Assembly: GCA_003024175.1 (NCBI GenBank)
Contig: MDYQ01000228.1
Location: 1 to 42,774 of the forward strand
Direction of reading: 5' to 3'
DNA length: 42,774 nt
Source of the DNA: Planoprotostelium fungivorum
Taxonomy: Eukaryota; Evosea; Variosea; Cavosteliida; Cavosteliaceae
Below are positions 33,201 through 42,774 of this stretch, piece after piece. The first letter of the stretch is position 1. Every line of letters starts with the position of its first letter. Below the pieces are notes generated by a model that saw only the letters and a list, made by a program, of their open reading frames with translations, was not told the DNA's origin and did not search any database. The position numbers and the translations under genes are program-made.

Positions 33201-35747
33201 GCGGCTACCTCATGCCTTTAGACAGAGACGCATGGGTGCATGAGCGCTGTGCATCATGGAGTGATGAGGTGTCACGTGACTCCCTGGGTCTACTCCATTT
33301 CGTATCCAAGAGCATAGCGAGGGGGCAGGCGACGGTGGGGTAGGGAGGGGTGAAGCGTTCTGACTCGTTGTAGAACTGCGGAATGTGCGGAAAACCCGGG
33401 GCCACCCTCGGATGTTCCGCGGGAGATTGTGACAACAGCTACCATTTCCCTTGTGCCTTTGACCACTGCTGCTTCGTGAAGAGCGGAAAGGTGTTCTGTC
33501 CTGATCACGTGGACAGGGGAAAATTCAAGGAAAAATACGACTTCTCGCAGGTGACTGGAACGTGCGAATGCGATGGAGACTGAGCGTTGTAGATCGAGAA
33601 GAGACCGATATTTTACGTGGGGAATAAGTTCAAGAGGGTGGAGTGAGTGGAGATTTCCGTGGAGTTTCACTGAAAAGTCTTCAGCAACGAGGTGTCTTAC
33701 CGTGCCGGTCCCATTAGTTTCGACCAGGTGATCCATCTACAACGAGACCATCATCCATCTACAACGCGTATTCACGGAGAAATAGATCGGAAACGCCGTT
33801 CTCAGTCGAGAATTGGGTATGACAGCCCACGGATACACATTTCCAGTTGGATACAAAGCAATGAGGAAGTACTGGGCTCCTGATGGTTCACACAAGAGGG
33901 CCACTTATGTATGCGAGGTGACGATCTACGCGGGAGAAACATCACCGATCTATTTTTAGATCACGAAGGGTCTGAATGAGAGGGGAGGCTCGTTTCCATT
34001 GTTCAAAGTGACATGCAAGGAGGATGCATCTGTACAGCATATATCATCCTCTATCGCAGGTACCTTCTTCTCATCTTCTTCTTCATTATTTTCTCAACCT
34101 CTTCTCACCTTTTTCACAGAAGTTTCACTGAATGTCGTGGGCATGATAAATATGTACAGATCAAGACTGCCTGAGCCCAAGCCCGATATCATTCGCCTGG
34201 TACACTACAAAGTGAGGCCGGTTGTAGATGGAGGAATTCTGAGGAAATTTCGCAGCCATCTGAAGGTCCCAACTCCGTTTCACCCGTCAAGAGAATGGAG
34301 GTAGAGAGATCTACAACACCTTCACCCACCTTTGCTCCATCTACAACAAATCCGGATGTTACGCAGGGTTACGTACCGGTTACCCCACCCGGAAAGATCT
34401 CTCCCAGTGTTTCTCCTCGTCAGAGAACGACACCACCGTCACTGGCTGGTCCGATTGGGCCCTATCAGGTGAACCTCTCAACATCATCATCACGATCACG
34501 ATCACACGATGTCGATGATGATCGGCACGACCATCATCTCAACTTCTTTTTGACTTACGGGATTCAGACTCTGAGACCACTCAAATCGTTACCATTTCCT
34601 GGAAATTTCATCGGCTCGTCTCCCGACGCGATGCCTCCGCCGGTCATCTCCCCATCCAAGTCACTGAAATTTCACGAGAATTTGGAGACAGAGTTGAAGG
34701 ACTTTGTTCCACAATCTACACCTGAGACAGATTTCTTCTTCGGACTCTGGTTCTTCGGGTTGGAGGATCCAACGCTGACACGGATCATACTGAGAGACCT
34801 GCACTACAACCACCACGTCAAGAAGGAGAAGGTCGTACCATCCTCCACAGGTTCGTCTTCTCTTTCTATCTCCCCCGAAAGATTCCTTTTCATACAGAAA
34901 ATCCTCTTGATCATCTCATCTGATCTCATCATCTGTCCTCATCATCTCGACTCATCATCTCACCATCTGTCCTCATTGTATAACGCTGCCTGTAGAAATT
35001 GTAGAGGGAGAAGTGACCCACCCCTACGGCTGCATCCGCTGCAGACCCTTCGAGAAGGGAAACATGAGAAGAATGGCCACCATCAACACCACCAAGTCCG
35101 AGAAGAAGAGAATGACCCTCACTGCCATGCCAGTCAAGGCAGAGTCATTCCAATTCCTCCCCGACGCCATGCAGTACCGCATCACGAAGGCCAACCAGGG
35201 TCACCTCAGGTGAACGTGGCGGGTTGTAGATGGTGTTGACCCTCGTACAGGGTGGTGCCGTCACCCGTTGCACAGATGGGTGTCTTTACAACGAGGCCAA
35301 TTGCCGAAGGAGAGATGATTATTGAATACGTAGGGGAGATCATCAGACAGCACGTGGCTGATGAGAGGGAGAAGGTGATGAGTGATCTTCATTGTCGTGA
35401 GGCTCATGACATCAGATGTACAATTCAAAGGGTTTAGGATGTTACATGTTCAGACTGAACGACTACCACATCATAGACGCCACAGTCAAGGGAAACAAGG
35501 CGAGATTTGTCAACCACAGCTGCGACGTGAGTCTACAACGTTGTAGATGGACCGTGTCTCATCTGATCAGCCCAATGCGGCGACGAGAATCATTGACTTG
35601 GGCAATGGAGAGGAGAGGATCATGATTGTGGCCATCAGACCTATTGTGGCTGGAGAGGAAATCTTGTACGATTATCAGTTTCCATACGAAGATGTGAAGA
35701 TACCCTGTCACTGTGGATCTGTATTATGCAGAGGATTCCTCAATTAA
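30272..35747 (+). CDS. Trithorax/MLL-type histone H3K4 methyltransferase (SANT, PHD, ePHD, FYRN-FYRC, SET)
   Basis: About 25 exons in one continuous frame. In order: a basic/acidic disordered N-terminus (from MLDPEPRQKKKEKK, ATG 30272); a Myb/SANT-like domain (PWTAQEKLLFKQRMEEVGVN, then GEWGLFSRPIPGRVGYQCAS, nt about 31495-31730); PHD1 (CYFCGSFGGPDSLISCVDCG); PHD2 (CEVCKGPQEEDKLLVCELCD); PHD3 (FCQKCGEQRKRTKLCKTCGC); an extended PHD (CQLCQGRDNSNTCGYLMPLD... to VFCPDHV); FYRN (NEVSYRAGPISF) and FYRC (YTFPVGYKAMRKYWAPDGSH); and SET (MGVFTTRPIAEGEMIIEYVG, GLGCYMFRLNDYHIIDATVK, NKARFVNHSCDPN, EEILYDYQFPYED) with post-SET CHCGSVLCRGFLN-stop. The NHSC and post-SET cysteines that bind zinc are intact. 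The order matches KMT2A/B; the SANT domain does not. About 1,300 residues; nuclear, transcription-linked H3K4 methylation expected. Confidence 0.92.
31961..31976. repeat. Intronic palindrome, copy D
   Basis: TCTACAACGTTGTAGA, perfect, inside a SET-gene intron, right after the donor GTGATCCG. Confidence 0.85.
32796..32831. repeat. 7-bp tandem repeat (ATCACAC)n
   Basis: About five copies of ATCACAC in an intron of the SET gene, next to runs of GATGAT and GATCGTGATC. It is simple-sequence DNA and probably variable in length. Confidence 0.8.
35532..35547. repeat. Intronic palindrome, copy E
   Basis: TCTACAACGTTGTAGA, perfect, starting only five bases into the intron (GTGAG-TCTACAAC...) that splits NHSCD|PNAA of the SET domain. 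Confidence 0.85.
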
Positions 35748-36540
35748 AATCATTCAATTGTCTTTCCTCTTTTACTGTGACAGTTTGTGACAGGGATTCA
35801 TGCAAAGTGAGTCATACAATGTGTTGATACAACAATGATCTCCTCATTGGCAGAATTCAAAGATGGATTGGTATTCAACAGTCCTGTTGGACATCAACAA
35901 GATGGGATCTGTTATCATGTCACAATCTTGTATGCATGAGAAGATGAACATCTGTGAGGTCACCCTTACCTTTCTCTCTGATAAGAAGACCATCCTCACT
36001 GATGGAAGAGAGTGCATTGAAATGCAGATCACATTTTGCACACCCTTCTGTCTGCAAGAATTGCACTCAGGGCTATTGCAGTTCACAGCAAAGAGCTCTT
36101 GGCCAAAATTGAAGCACAGTAAATCGGTTGGATGATTGAACATAACTTGAGTAGATGAATATCTTCATCCTGAAATGATGTTCTACCATGTATCATTCTC
36201 AAGCATACTCCTGTCTTGCTAATCAGATATGAGGATATTGTAACTGTAACTGATTGTCATAACATAATATTGAGTGAATGAGGTACAGTTGTCACTGGTG
36301 TCAATTGACCGCTGGATGATCATTGTTGAAATTGAAAAAAACTACTATGATGTAAAAAAAAGGAACACAAAACCATCCACATAGCACGGATATCCACAAA
36401 GCAACGGGAAGGAAAGGACAAAATAGGAGGAAAAGATATGGCAGAATCAGGGCATCTGTTGCATCTGACTGAGTCAGGATGATGTGGGTTGGAACTGGTC
36501 TGACCCCGGACGCCCAACAGTTATGGCCAGAGGGGCATGT
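35748..36540. other. Intergenic stretch; one doubtful open frame
   Basis: AT-richer than the flanking genes. A plus-strand frame from ATG at 35863 to 36135 would encode 90 residues (MDWYSTVLLDINKMGSVIMS...). It has no recognisable domain and other frames nearby are equally unremarkable, so I do not call it a gene. No RNA gene is visible. Confidence 0.4.
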
Positions 36541-36676
36541 CAAATCTTAGGGAGGGTAGCAGGTCAGTTTTCACACTTTTGCCAGGTAGAAAGACACATG
36601 GCCTACACGCTGGTGTAATCCATTTTTTCGTCCGGACGTTCTTATCAGAGAAAAGTGAGAATTACGCTAAATAATA

Positions 36677-36709
36677 GCATATCTACGCTAAAATTTAGCG
36701 TAGATATGC
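36677..36709. repeat. 33-bp perfect palindrome in repeat copy
   Basis: Arms GCATATCTACGCTAAA and TTTAGCGTAGATATGC pair over 16 bp around a single A. This is the longest perfect hairpin of the family in the window. Confidence 0.9.
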
Positions 36710-36985
36710 ACTTTGCTCAAGTTGGGCATCGTTTTCGTGACCAGTGTGATATACCATTGGAATCAGCGCGTCTCAGAGAGTCAGGATCAGGTCAGTTCAA
36801 ATCGGTCTGATACCAAATGTATGCATGAGAAACAGGGTCACGTCTGACCTTAGGGATGGTGTCAGGTCGAGTCTGACACCATGACCATGTAGAACAACAC
36901 CTGGCCTACCCAGGAGTGGTATCTGTTTTTACCTCCGACCATTTGCATCAGAGATGAGTGCAAATTACGCTAAGGTCTAGCGTCC

Positions 36986-37006
36986 GTACGCTAAGGCTTA
37001 GCGTAC
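36986..37006. repeat. Palindrome in divergent repeat copy
   Basis: Arms GTACGCTAA and TTAGCGTAC flank GGC. Confidence 0.85.
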
Positions 37007-37110
37007 AAATGGCTTTATCTCAGCTGGGAACAACTTTTACCACTTTTCTCTTTCACTGTTGGAATCAGCGCATCTGTCCGAGTCAGAATGATGTATGCTG
37101 GTGTCTCTGA

Positions 37111-37448
37111 CCCCCACTTGCCCCAGTGGTGAAATGGCTGCTACGCACATCATCATAAGTCATCTTAGGAATGTGTTTTACAGATAGCTTGCACTGCAAG
37201 ATAGACCAGTAATCGCAGGTGCAGCTTTTCTTTGAGTCTGCATGGTTTCACATTATCATGATACATATGGCATCTGTATTTGTGTTTTCTTCCCTTTTTG
37301 ACATTCACAACAGTGAAAATGTTCACTCCACACTCTGTCAATGGCATTTGCATCAACAGACTAGAATGGATCCACACTGCCTCTTTGGTGGAGGAGTCAA
37401 GAATCATTCATCATATGTCAATACCTGCGCTGCGTTTACCATCTAGAT
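37111..37448. other. Spacer downstream of the DOCK gene
   Basis: It holds no supported gene and probably contains the 3' UTR and polyadenylation region of the minus-strand DOCK gene. Confidence 0.4.
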
Positions 37449-40400
37449 TTATTCTTCTTCTGATTCTTCTTCCAGGGGCATGTAGCGGTTGAATTCGGCC
37501 ACATGAGTCCTGAAAGACTCGCAGAGTGATCTATGGAAGCTCATGCCTTCTGGTCCGCTGATGTTGGCGTTCAACTGCAGGGCCTGGTCTATGGCCTGAA
37601 AGACATGAGATCAATGAGTCACGGGACATCTGATGATGGCAAAGGAGGATGGAGGTTCACCTCGATGAGCTGATGGAAGGTCTCAATCATGACGTGCACA
37701 TGGGCTTTGTTGTATTTGGTCATGTTGTCACCCAAGAAAACTTTACAGATTTCAAGTGGACCTCCATTCACCTCTGCAACACAATTGAATCATCTGGTTC
37801 AAGATTGTGTTGTTGATAGATGTTGATGATATTTGATGATGATGACATCATCATGGGATGACTCACGGGCCATGAGACTTCCAGACAGCTCCATTGTCAA
37901 TGTCTTCGAGTTGGGTGGTGTCATTGTCAACTCCCTCTTGATCTTGACAATCTGCCCCTGAAGTACCTCCGTGGAAGCCTCGATGGGTGTGAGCGTAAAC
38001 TGCCATCGTCAGCCTGGGACATATTCTCCATCATCTTCCCACACCTCTTCCTTCTTAACGACTAAGAGTCTCTTCTGAATGTAAGGGAAGACGCTGTCTG
38101 TCGTGATGATTGTCTTCTTCTGGTACTGCTCCGATACACTTCCCTGGGCCTTACCGCTCATCGTAAACGGTACGTTGTATTCGAAGCGTTCTGTAAAACG
38201 TTATTCTGGCGCGTTGTAGACGGACGTGATGTACGTACCAACACCAAAATTCTGCTCGAACGGAGTGATCTTCGTCTTCAGTTCGTGGGGTGGAAGCCAT
38301 ACCCTCACGCTAATGATCTGGATGTGACAGAACTCCGCGTCCGTCATCAACTTGTCTACCTTCTCCATATTGGACACAGGCTTGACGTACTGCCACGCTT
38401 CAGATGAAATCTCATCGAAATCTACGTGAGAAGTCGTTCACCTCTTCACCGAATCGGTTCTTGAATTGTCTCTCGATCTTCTCTTTGAATTCTGCGAGTC
38501 TTAGACCTCCCGGCTCTTTGTATATGTACTCTTGGCCGTTCAGCTCTTGCAATTTGGTACCGTAGAAGGCCACACGGTAGTAGAGGGGGAAGAGTCTCGT
38601 AGATTGATTCGAGGCAGAAGAGGCATCCGCATCCATCTGTTCCCATTCAGATCGTCTTCCGTGAAAAGTGGAGGAAAAATCGGAGAGAATTCGAGGAAAA
38701 TTCTTGGTAGAATCTGTGAAATTTCGGTCACCTTGCCGACGATGTAACGACAGAGGAGGTTGAGGTGGCTGTACACTCTCTCTAATTGGATGAAATTACG
38801 GTGGTTGTGGAATATAGTCTGTACACTCTGGTACACTTCGACACAGTTCTCCCACTGTTTCGCCTGAAGAATATAAATAAAATGAAATAAAGTACGCTCC
38901 TGTCCGCTTCAAAGAAATCCCTCACCTTTTCCAAAGAACGTATGGAATCCATCAACAAGTTGATGAAGCCTTGTTCCGTGAACATCTTGGACACACACAC
39001 CTCTCCCTCCTGCCATCCACGTTCAATCTCACGCCGTGTCGTCAAATCCCACCAGTGATTCCAGCACCGAACTCTGTGGCATCAACATCTCCCTATTGAT
39101 ATTCTTGTACACGTCCGTGTATTCTCTCGGGAAATTTTTCGGCTGCATGTTGGCCAAATTCATGTAACCCGACACGAGCGCCGCCATGAAGATCTTCACC
39201 AGGGCTAATTCCTCGAAATTCTCGTTCTACAACGTTTCAATTCGATGCGATCCCTCCGCTTCACCTTCTCGTGGAAATTGGCCAAGTGGCTGAGCCAGGT
39301 GAGACGTAAGTCGGGTGAGTCGGTGAATCCCTTCGAGATCTGATAGAAGAGCTCGCTGTGTCTCTCGGGGTCCCACGAGGATTCTTTCATCTTCTGCGAG
39401 TCACGCATGACACCGAACAAGCGATTGACCATCTCTTCCACTTGCTCGCTGGGAAGACGTAAGCGGAAATCTCGGGGAGATCTGGGGAGATGGCGGAAAC
39501 TGACTCACGGTAGGGTGTTGTTGAACTTTGTACCGAATTTTCCAGAGTGGCCTCGGCTGACGACTATGGATAGAGACTCTGTCAGCATGGTGAAGTCTGT
39601 TGTTTCTCCCGCCAAATTTGAAATTGAAATACCCGTCTGCAGTTTCGTTCTTGAAAAGTTCTTCATCTCCTTGTAGTTGTTCTGTACGGGTTAAGGGGTG
39701 AAATTTCGAGTTACGTACGGAGATGAGGATGTACAGGAGGGTGGTAGCCTCAATCCTGGGTGAACGTAATCTGAAATTGCAATGTCTGATGGTCTGGTAG
39801 CACAATTCACCACAGAGATTGTGTGCATAACGGAAGAGGGGTCTGTTTTCCCATCAGCTCTCCACAGATTCTCCACGAAATCTCTCTCACTTTCTGAACT
39901 CGACGATGAGATTGGTCAAGGCCATGTTGGCGGCAGTCAAGAATCGTACAGCTTGATTCGTGGTTAAAAATAGACACATGGTCTCGAAAACAGGTTTCAG
40001 CAGGGTGGAATGCTTCACCATCATGTTATCCCTATTTTTCCCTCAATTTTCTCCGGAATTTCTTCAGGATCCCACCTGAAGTCTTTGACAAAGAGGAGGA
40101 GGGTATCGAGCACCACGAACGAGACTTCTTTTCCCAAGTGTGATTCCCGCCTGGAATTGTTTGTCGGCAGGAGAGATAATGTAGACGGAGGGGACGACAC
40201 TGTCGGTCTCGCTTCCACTGTGGAACACTCAGCGTTTGTCATGTAGAGTGACGAAGAGAATGTGAGAATAAAATGAAATAAAATAATCACGAGAGGGTGA
40301 GCTGGGGGCGGAGGGAGGTGTGGTCGGTCGCGAGCTGGAATTCTCGATGTGATTGTCCGAATCCTGCCTCGTTGTAGTTTGACGTATCGGGCCGACTCAC

Positions 40401-42774
40401 CTTGCTGCGGATGACGGTAAATCTTTTCTTTTCCGGTTTTTGTGATTTTTTCTTCTTCAAGATTGTCGTGGGTGATAGATTGTCCTCCAGATTCGGAGAC
40501 ATAATGACCTCCTCCGGTTTCCTCTTGTACTGCCAATCGTCAATCTACAACAAGCCATTCGACTCGAAATCTCACCTCGAAGACGTCGACGGCGGATTGT
40601 AGACAGTCCCAAAAGTTCAATTTCCTGGTTGTAGTGTCCGCCCTCCACCAATCTTGCAGTAGCGTTCTCGGTATGTGCTTTAGAACGTACAGCCAGCACA
40701 GGAATATGTTACGTCGATCGGACAGGTTACAGCTGGTTACGGCCTTGAGGTTGTCCACCACCGTAATCAAGAAGGGAAAATACATGGCAATGATCGTCTT
40801 GATCATCTCTGGATCGTTTGCATATCTCGCATCAAAGTTGTGTTTGTAGAGGATGGTCTTCAGGGTGTCCATAGCCTGGTGACGTAAGTTGAGATTTTGA
40901 TGGGATTTCGATGTAATATCTCACGGGGGAGAGAGAAGAGAGGTCGTGGTCATTTGTGCCCTTGACAAATACAGAGTTGATCTCCTGCAGCATCAATCCA
41001 ACCAAGAAATGCTTCTGCCTGGGGGAAACTTCTCAGAAATTCCTCGTAATATTCGCGGTATTCACCAGAACGTTCTGAGAATATCTGACGGAGGTCCCAA
41101 ATCTGCTTTCATCTGTGGAGAATTGAAAGCGACGTAATGTTCGTGGTCGTTGATGATCTTCATGCAAGAGAATTTCATCTCGATCAACAGAGGCTGTCCC
41201 CCCTGTTCTAATCCTCCCACGTAAGCGTAAATCTGCACGACGTCATCCTTCTACAACGCCCTCGAAATTCCGATGGAAACTCACCAACTTGAAGATGGTG
41301 GATCGGTTGAGTATGGACATCTGGTCTTTCAAAAAGTAAGCAACTTGGTTGTTGAGCTGTCTGGCCGTTGTAGATGAGAGGATCTTGACGCTCTTTAGAC
41401 AAGCGCGGATGATATGGTGGAGGGAAGCGATGGCATCCGCAGAGAAAGTAGACGACGAGCCGGTACAACCTGGTACCAGGTTGAGAAATGTCGATGAGAT
41501 TTCGAGTTACGTACCGGACAGAGTACCCGATTTGTGTAGGAAGAGGATCATCGATTTGGTTATGATGCCGAAGAAGAACCAAGAATATTGGAAGATACCC
41601 TCCAAACTCGCAGGCTGATCCTAAATAGAGTCACAATGTGTTACTCTCTTGTGATCATTTCTCTCTCTTCTCCATCTTACAATGTAGAGTGATATTTTTT
41701 CATCTTCTTTCAATGTCGAGAAATAAAGAGATGAAGACATTTCACCTCGCGACTGCGAATGACATTGGACCACACTTGACATAATCTCTGATAGAGGGGA
41801 ACCTTCTCTCCCACTTCATTATCGAAGACAAAAGTCAGCCACGATTCCAACACGTTGTTCTTCGTCTCGTTGTAGATCCTACCGCCACCTGTCAGATGAA
41901 ATTTCTCTCGAATCTCTCACTTGTCCACGAGGGCGATGAGGTGAGAGAACACTTGCTCCGCCGCATTCACCGGAATTTCACAGAGAAGTGTCAGAGTCTA
42001 CATCGCGTGAGTTTTCACCGGATTTTCACGGTCACCTTCTTCATCACGATGGGCAGCAGTTGGATCAATTTCGTTCCGTTGGCTTTTCTCATGTGATCGA
42101 GGCTCTCGGCGACCTGTCACACGTCAATCTACAACGGTGTAGATGACTCACCTGCTGAGGTGTTCCCTCGTTGTGGTTGTGCAGACGATCGTACAGTGAG
42201 AAGAATTGGTGGATGTGTTCGTCTTGACAATGCACCGTGGAGAGTAATTTCGTGCGGACTTGAAAGACTCCCTTCTTGTTATCGATCCACTACAACCGGT
42301 CAGGAATTTTGGCGGGACGTTTGAATTTCGAACCTTGTATGCTTCGTTGTTGCGGTTCTCACGGTAACCGTTGGAGAAGTTGGTGCAGATGGGAAGCGAT
42401 CGACTCTCGTCTTTCAATACGGTACCACCGTCGATCTGTATTATGTCAGACTACAACGCGCCAGATGAAATTTCTAAGAATGTTCGTCTCACCAGGTCGG
42501 ACAGGAGGGGTAAAATGGCGTGACCCAGAACGACCTGGAATTTTCTCGTCAATTTCTGGCGGGAAATCATATGTTCACCTCGGCCTTCTCGTCCTTTTTA
42601 CTCTTTTGACATTGTACGTGGTAGAAGGTGAAGAGCAGGTGGTGCTTGGTGTTGAGAACGGTGGGTAACACGATCTTAAATTCGTTCGTAAATTTGGGAC
42701 GCTTGTTGTGGTAGCTGACGCCAGAGAAATCCTTCGTGGCCAGTCCTTCTGTCGTATTCGAAAAACCTGTGAAA
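37449..42774 (-). CDS. DOCK-family guanine-nucleotide exchange factor, zizimin-like (5' end outside window)
   Basis: The sequence enters from the right in the DHR-1 (C2-like) domain: [61 protein letters not shown] long helical middle follows. The DHR-2 catalytic region is near the C-terminus: [75 protein letters not shown] and [20 protein letters not shown], ending with an acidic tail at 37449. The LLFTFYHV.C string and the GPE(D) motif near the end fit the DOCK-C/D (zizimin) branch, which activates Cdc42 or Rac; target specificity is inference. More than twenty short introns; many carry ACAACG/CGTTGT half-sites or GCGGGAAATTT strings. The N-terminus is missing because the window ends. Confidence 0.88.
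42127..42144. repeat. Intronic palindrome, copy F
   Basis: ATCTACAACGGTGTAGAT in a DOCK intron. On the sense (minus) strand the intron reads GTGAGTC-ATCTACACCGTTGTAGAT-TGACG, the same layout as the copies in the WD40 and SET genes. Confidence 0.8.

Larger units (their letters stand above)
36543..37110. repeat. Two dispersed copies of the hairpin repeat family
   Basis: The first copy (about 36543-36800) begins TTAGGGAGGGTAGCAGGTCA and shares ACATGGCCTACACGCTGGTG, TTTTTCGTCCGGAC, CATTGGAATCAGCGCG and GAGAGTCAGG with the array at 1597-3295. The second (about 36847-37110) is more divergent (TTAGGGATGGTGTCAGGTC) but keeps TTGGAATCAGCGCATCTG and a palindrome in the same position. Both lie between the SET and DOCK genes. 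Confidence 0.85.

Noticed and set aside
35547-35600. SET domain reading NHSCDPNA, which looked like loss of a zinc cysteine
   Set aside because: The zinc ligand with the post-SET cysteines is the Cys of NHSC, which is present; the residue after PN is variable in SET proteins.
35863-36135. 90-residue plus-strand open frame
   Set aside because: No domain, no supporting splice structure, AT-rich flanks; equally long frames occur by chance in this spacer.

Overview
The window is a gene-dense stretch of nuclear DNA from a protist-grade eukaryote. Genes are split by many short GT-AG introns (mostly 35-80 nt, donors usually GTGAG or GTGAT), lie on both strands, and are often less than 100 bp apart. 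Splicing, polyubiquitin, Ras and Rab GTPases, a DOCK exchange factor, a trithorax/MLL-type SET methyltransferase and a fused P5C synthase all say eukaryote. The gene content, dense short introns and ankyrin-repeat style would fit an amoebozoan, but that placement is inference. All exon structures here were spliced by eye from reading frames and family motifs.

Layout. 1-3800: almost gene-free and AT-rich. It holds a 184-bp inverted-repeat element with an 8-bp target-site duplication (1082-1265), a tandem array of 200-280 bp repeat units with internal palindromes (about 1597-3295, with one assembly N at 2553), and a second inverted-repeat element (3569-3801). 3836-16783: TilS-like tRNA lysidine synthetase (-), anamorsin/Dre2 (+), Rab GTPase (+), ChaC gamma-glutamylcyclotransferase (-), CCR4/Angel-type nuclease with a novel C-terminal extension (+), Ras GTPase (-), a GYPPQ-rich EF-hand protein (+), an orphan gene (-) and PP2A B56 (+). 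17136-20751: an F-box/LRR protein and a WD40 plus FYVE-like zinc-finger protein (+). 21025-29748: three-unit polyubiquitin (+), then ankyrin protein, VIT/CCC1 iron transporter, two small orphan proteins and P5C synthase (all -). 30272-35747: a SANT-PHD-FYR-SET methyltransferase (+). 35748-37448: non-coding, with two more copies of the repeat family. 37449-42774: 3' part of a zizimin-like DOCK gene (-), cut by the window edge.

No operon logic is expected. The genes are housekeeping and regulatory: Fe-S assembly, tRNA modification, glutathione turnover, proline synthesis, ubiquitin, and small-GTPase and phosphatase signalling. Two divergent pairs (TilS/anamorsin and ChaC/CCR4-like) share promoters of about 90-100 bp.

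The most unusual signals are not genes. (1) A short palindrome, consensus TCTACAACGTTGTAGA, sits inside introns of at least five unrelated genes, usually right after a GTGAG/GTGAT donor, and half-sites occur in many more introns. (2) The dispersed repeat family carries hairpin stems that stay self-complementary although their sequences differ between copies. Both deserve genome-wide follow-up.
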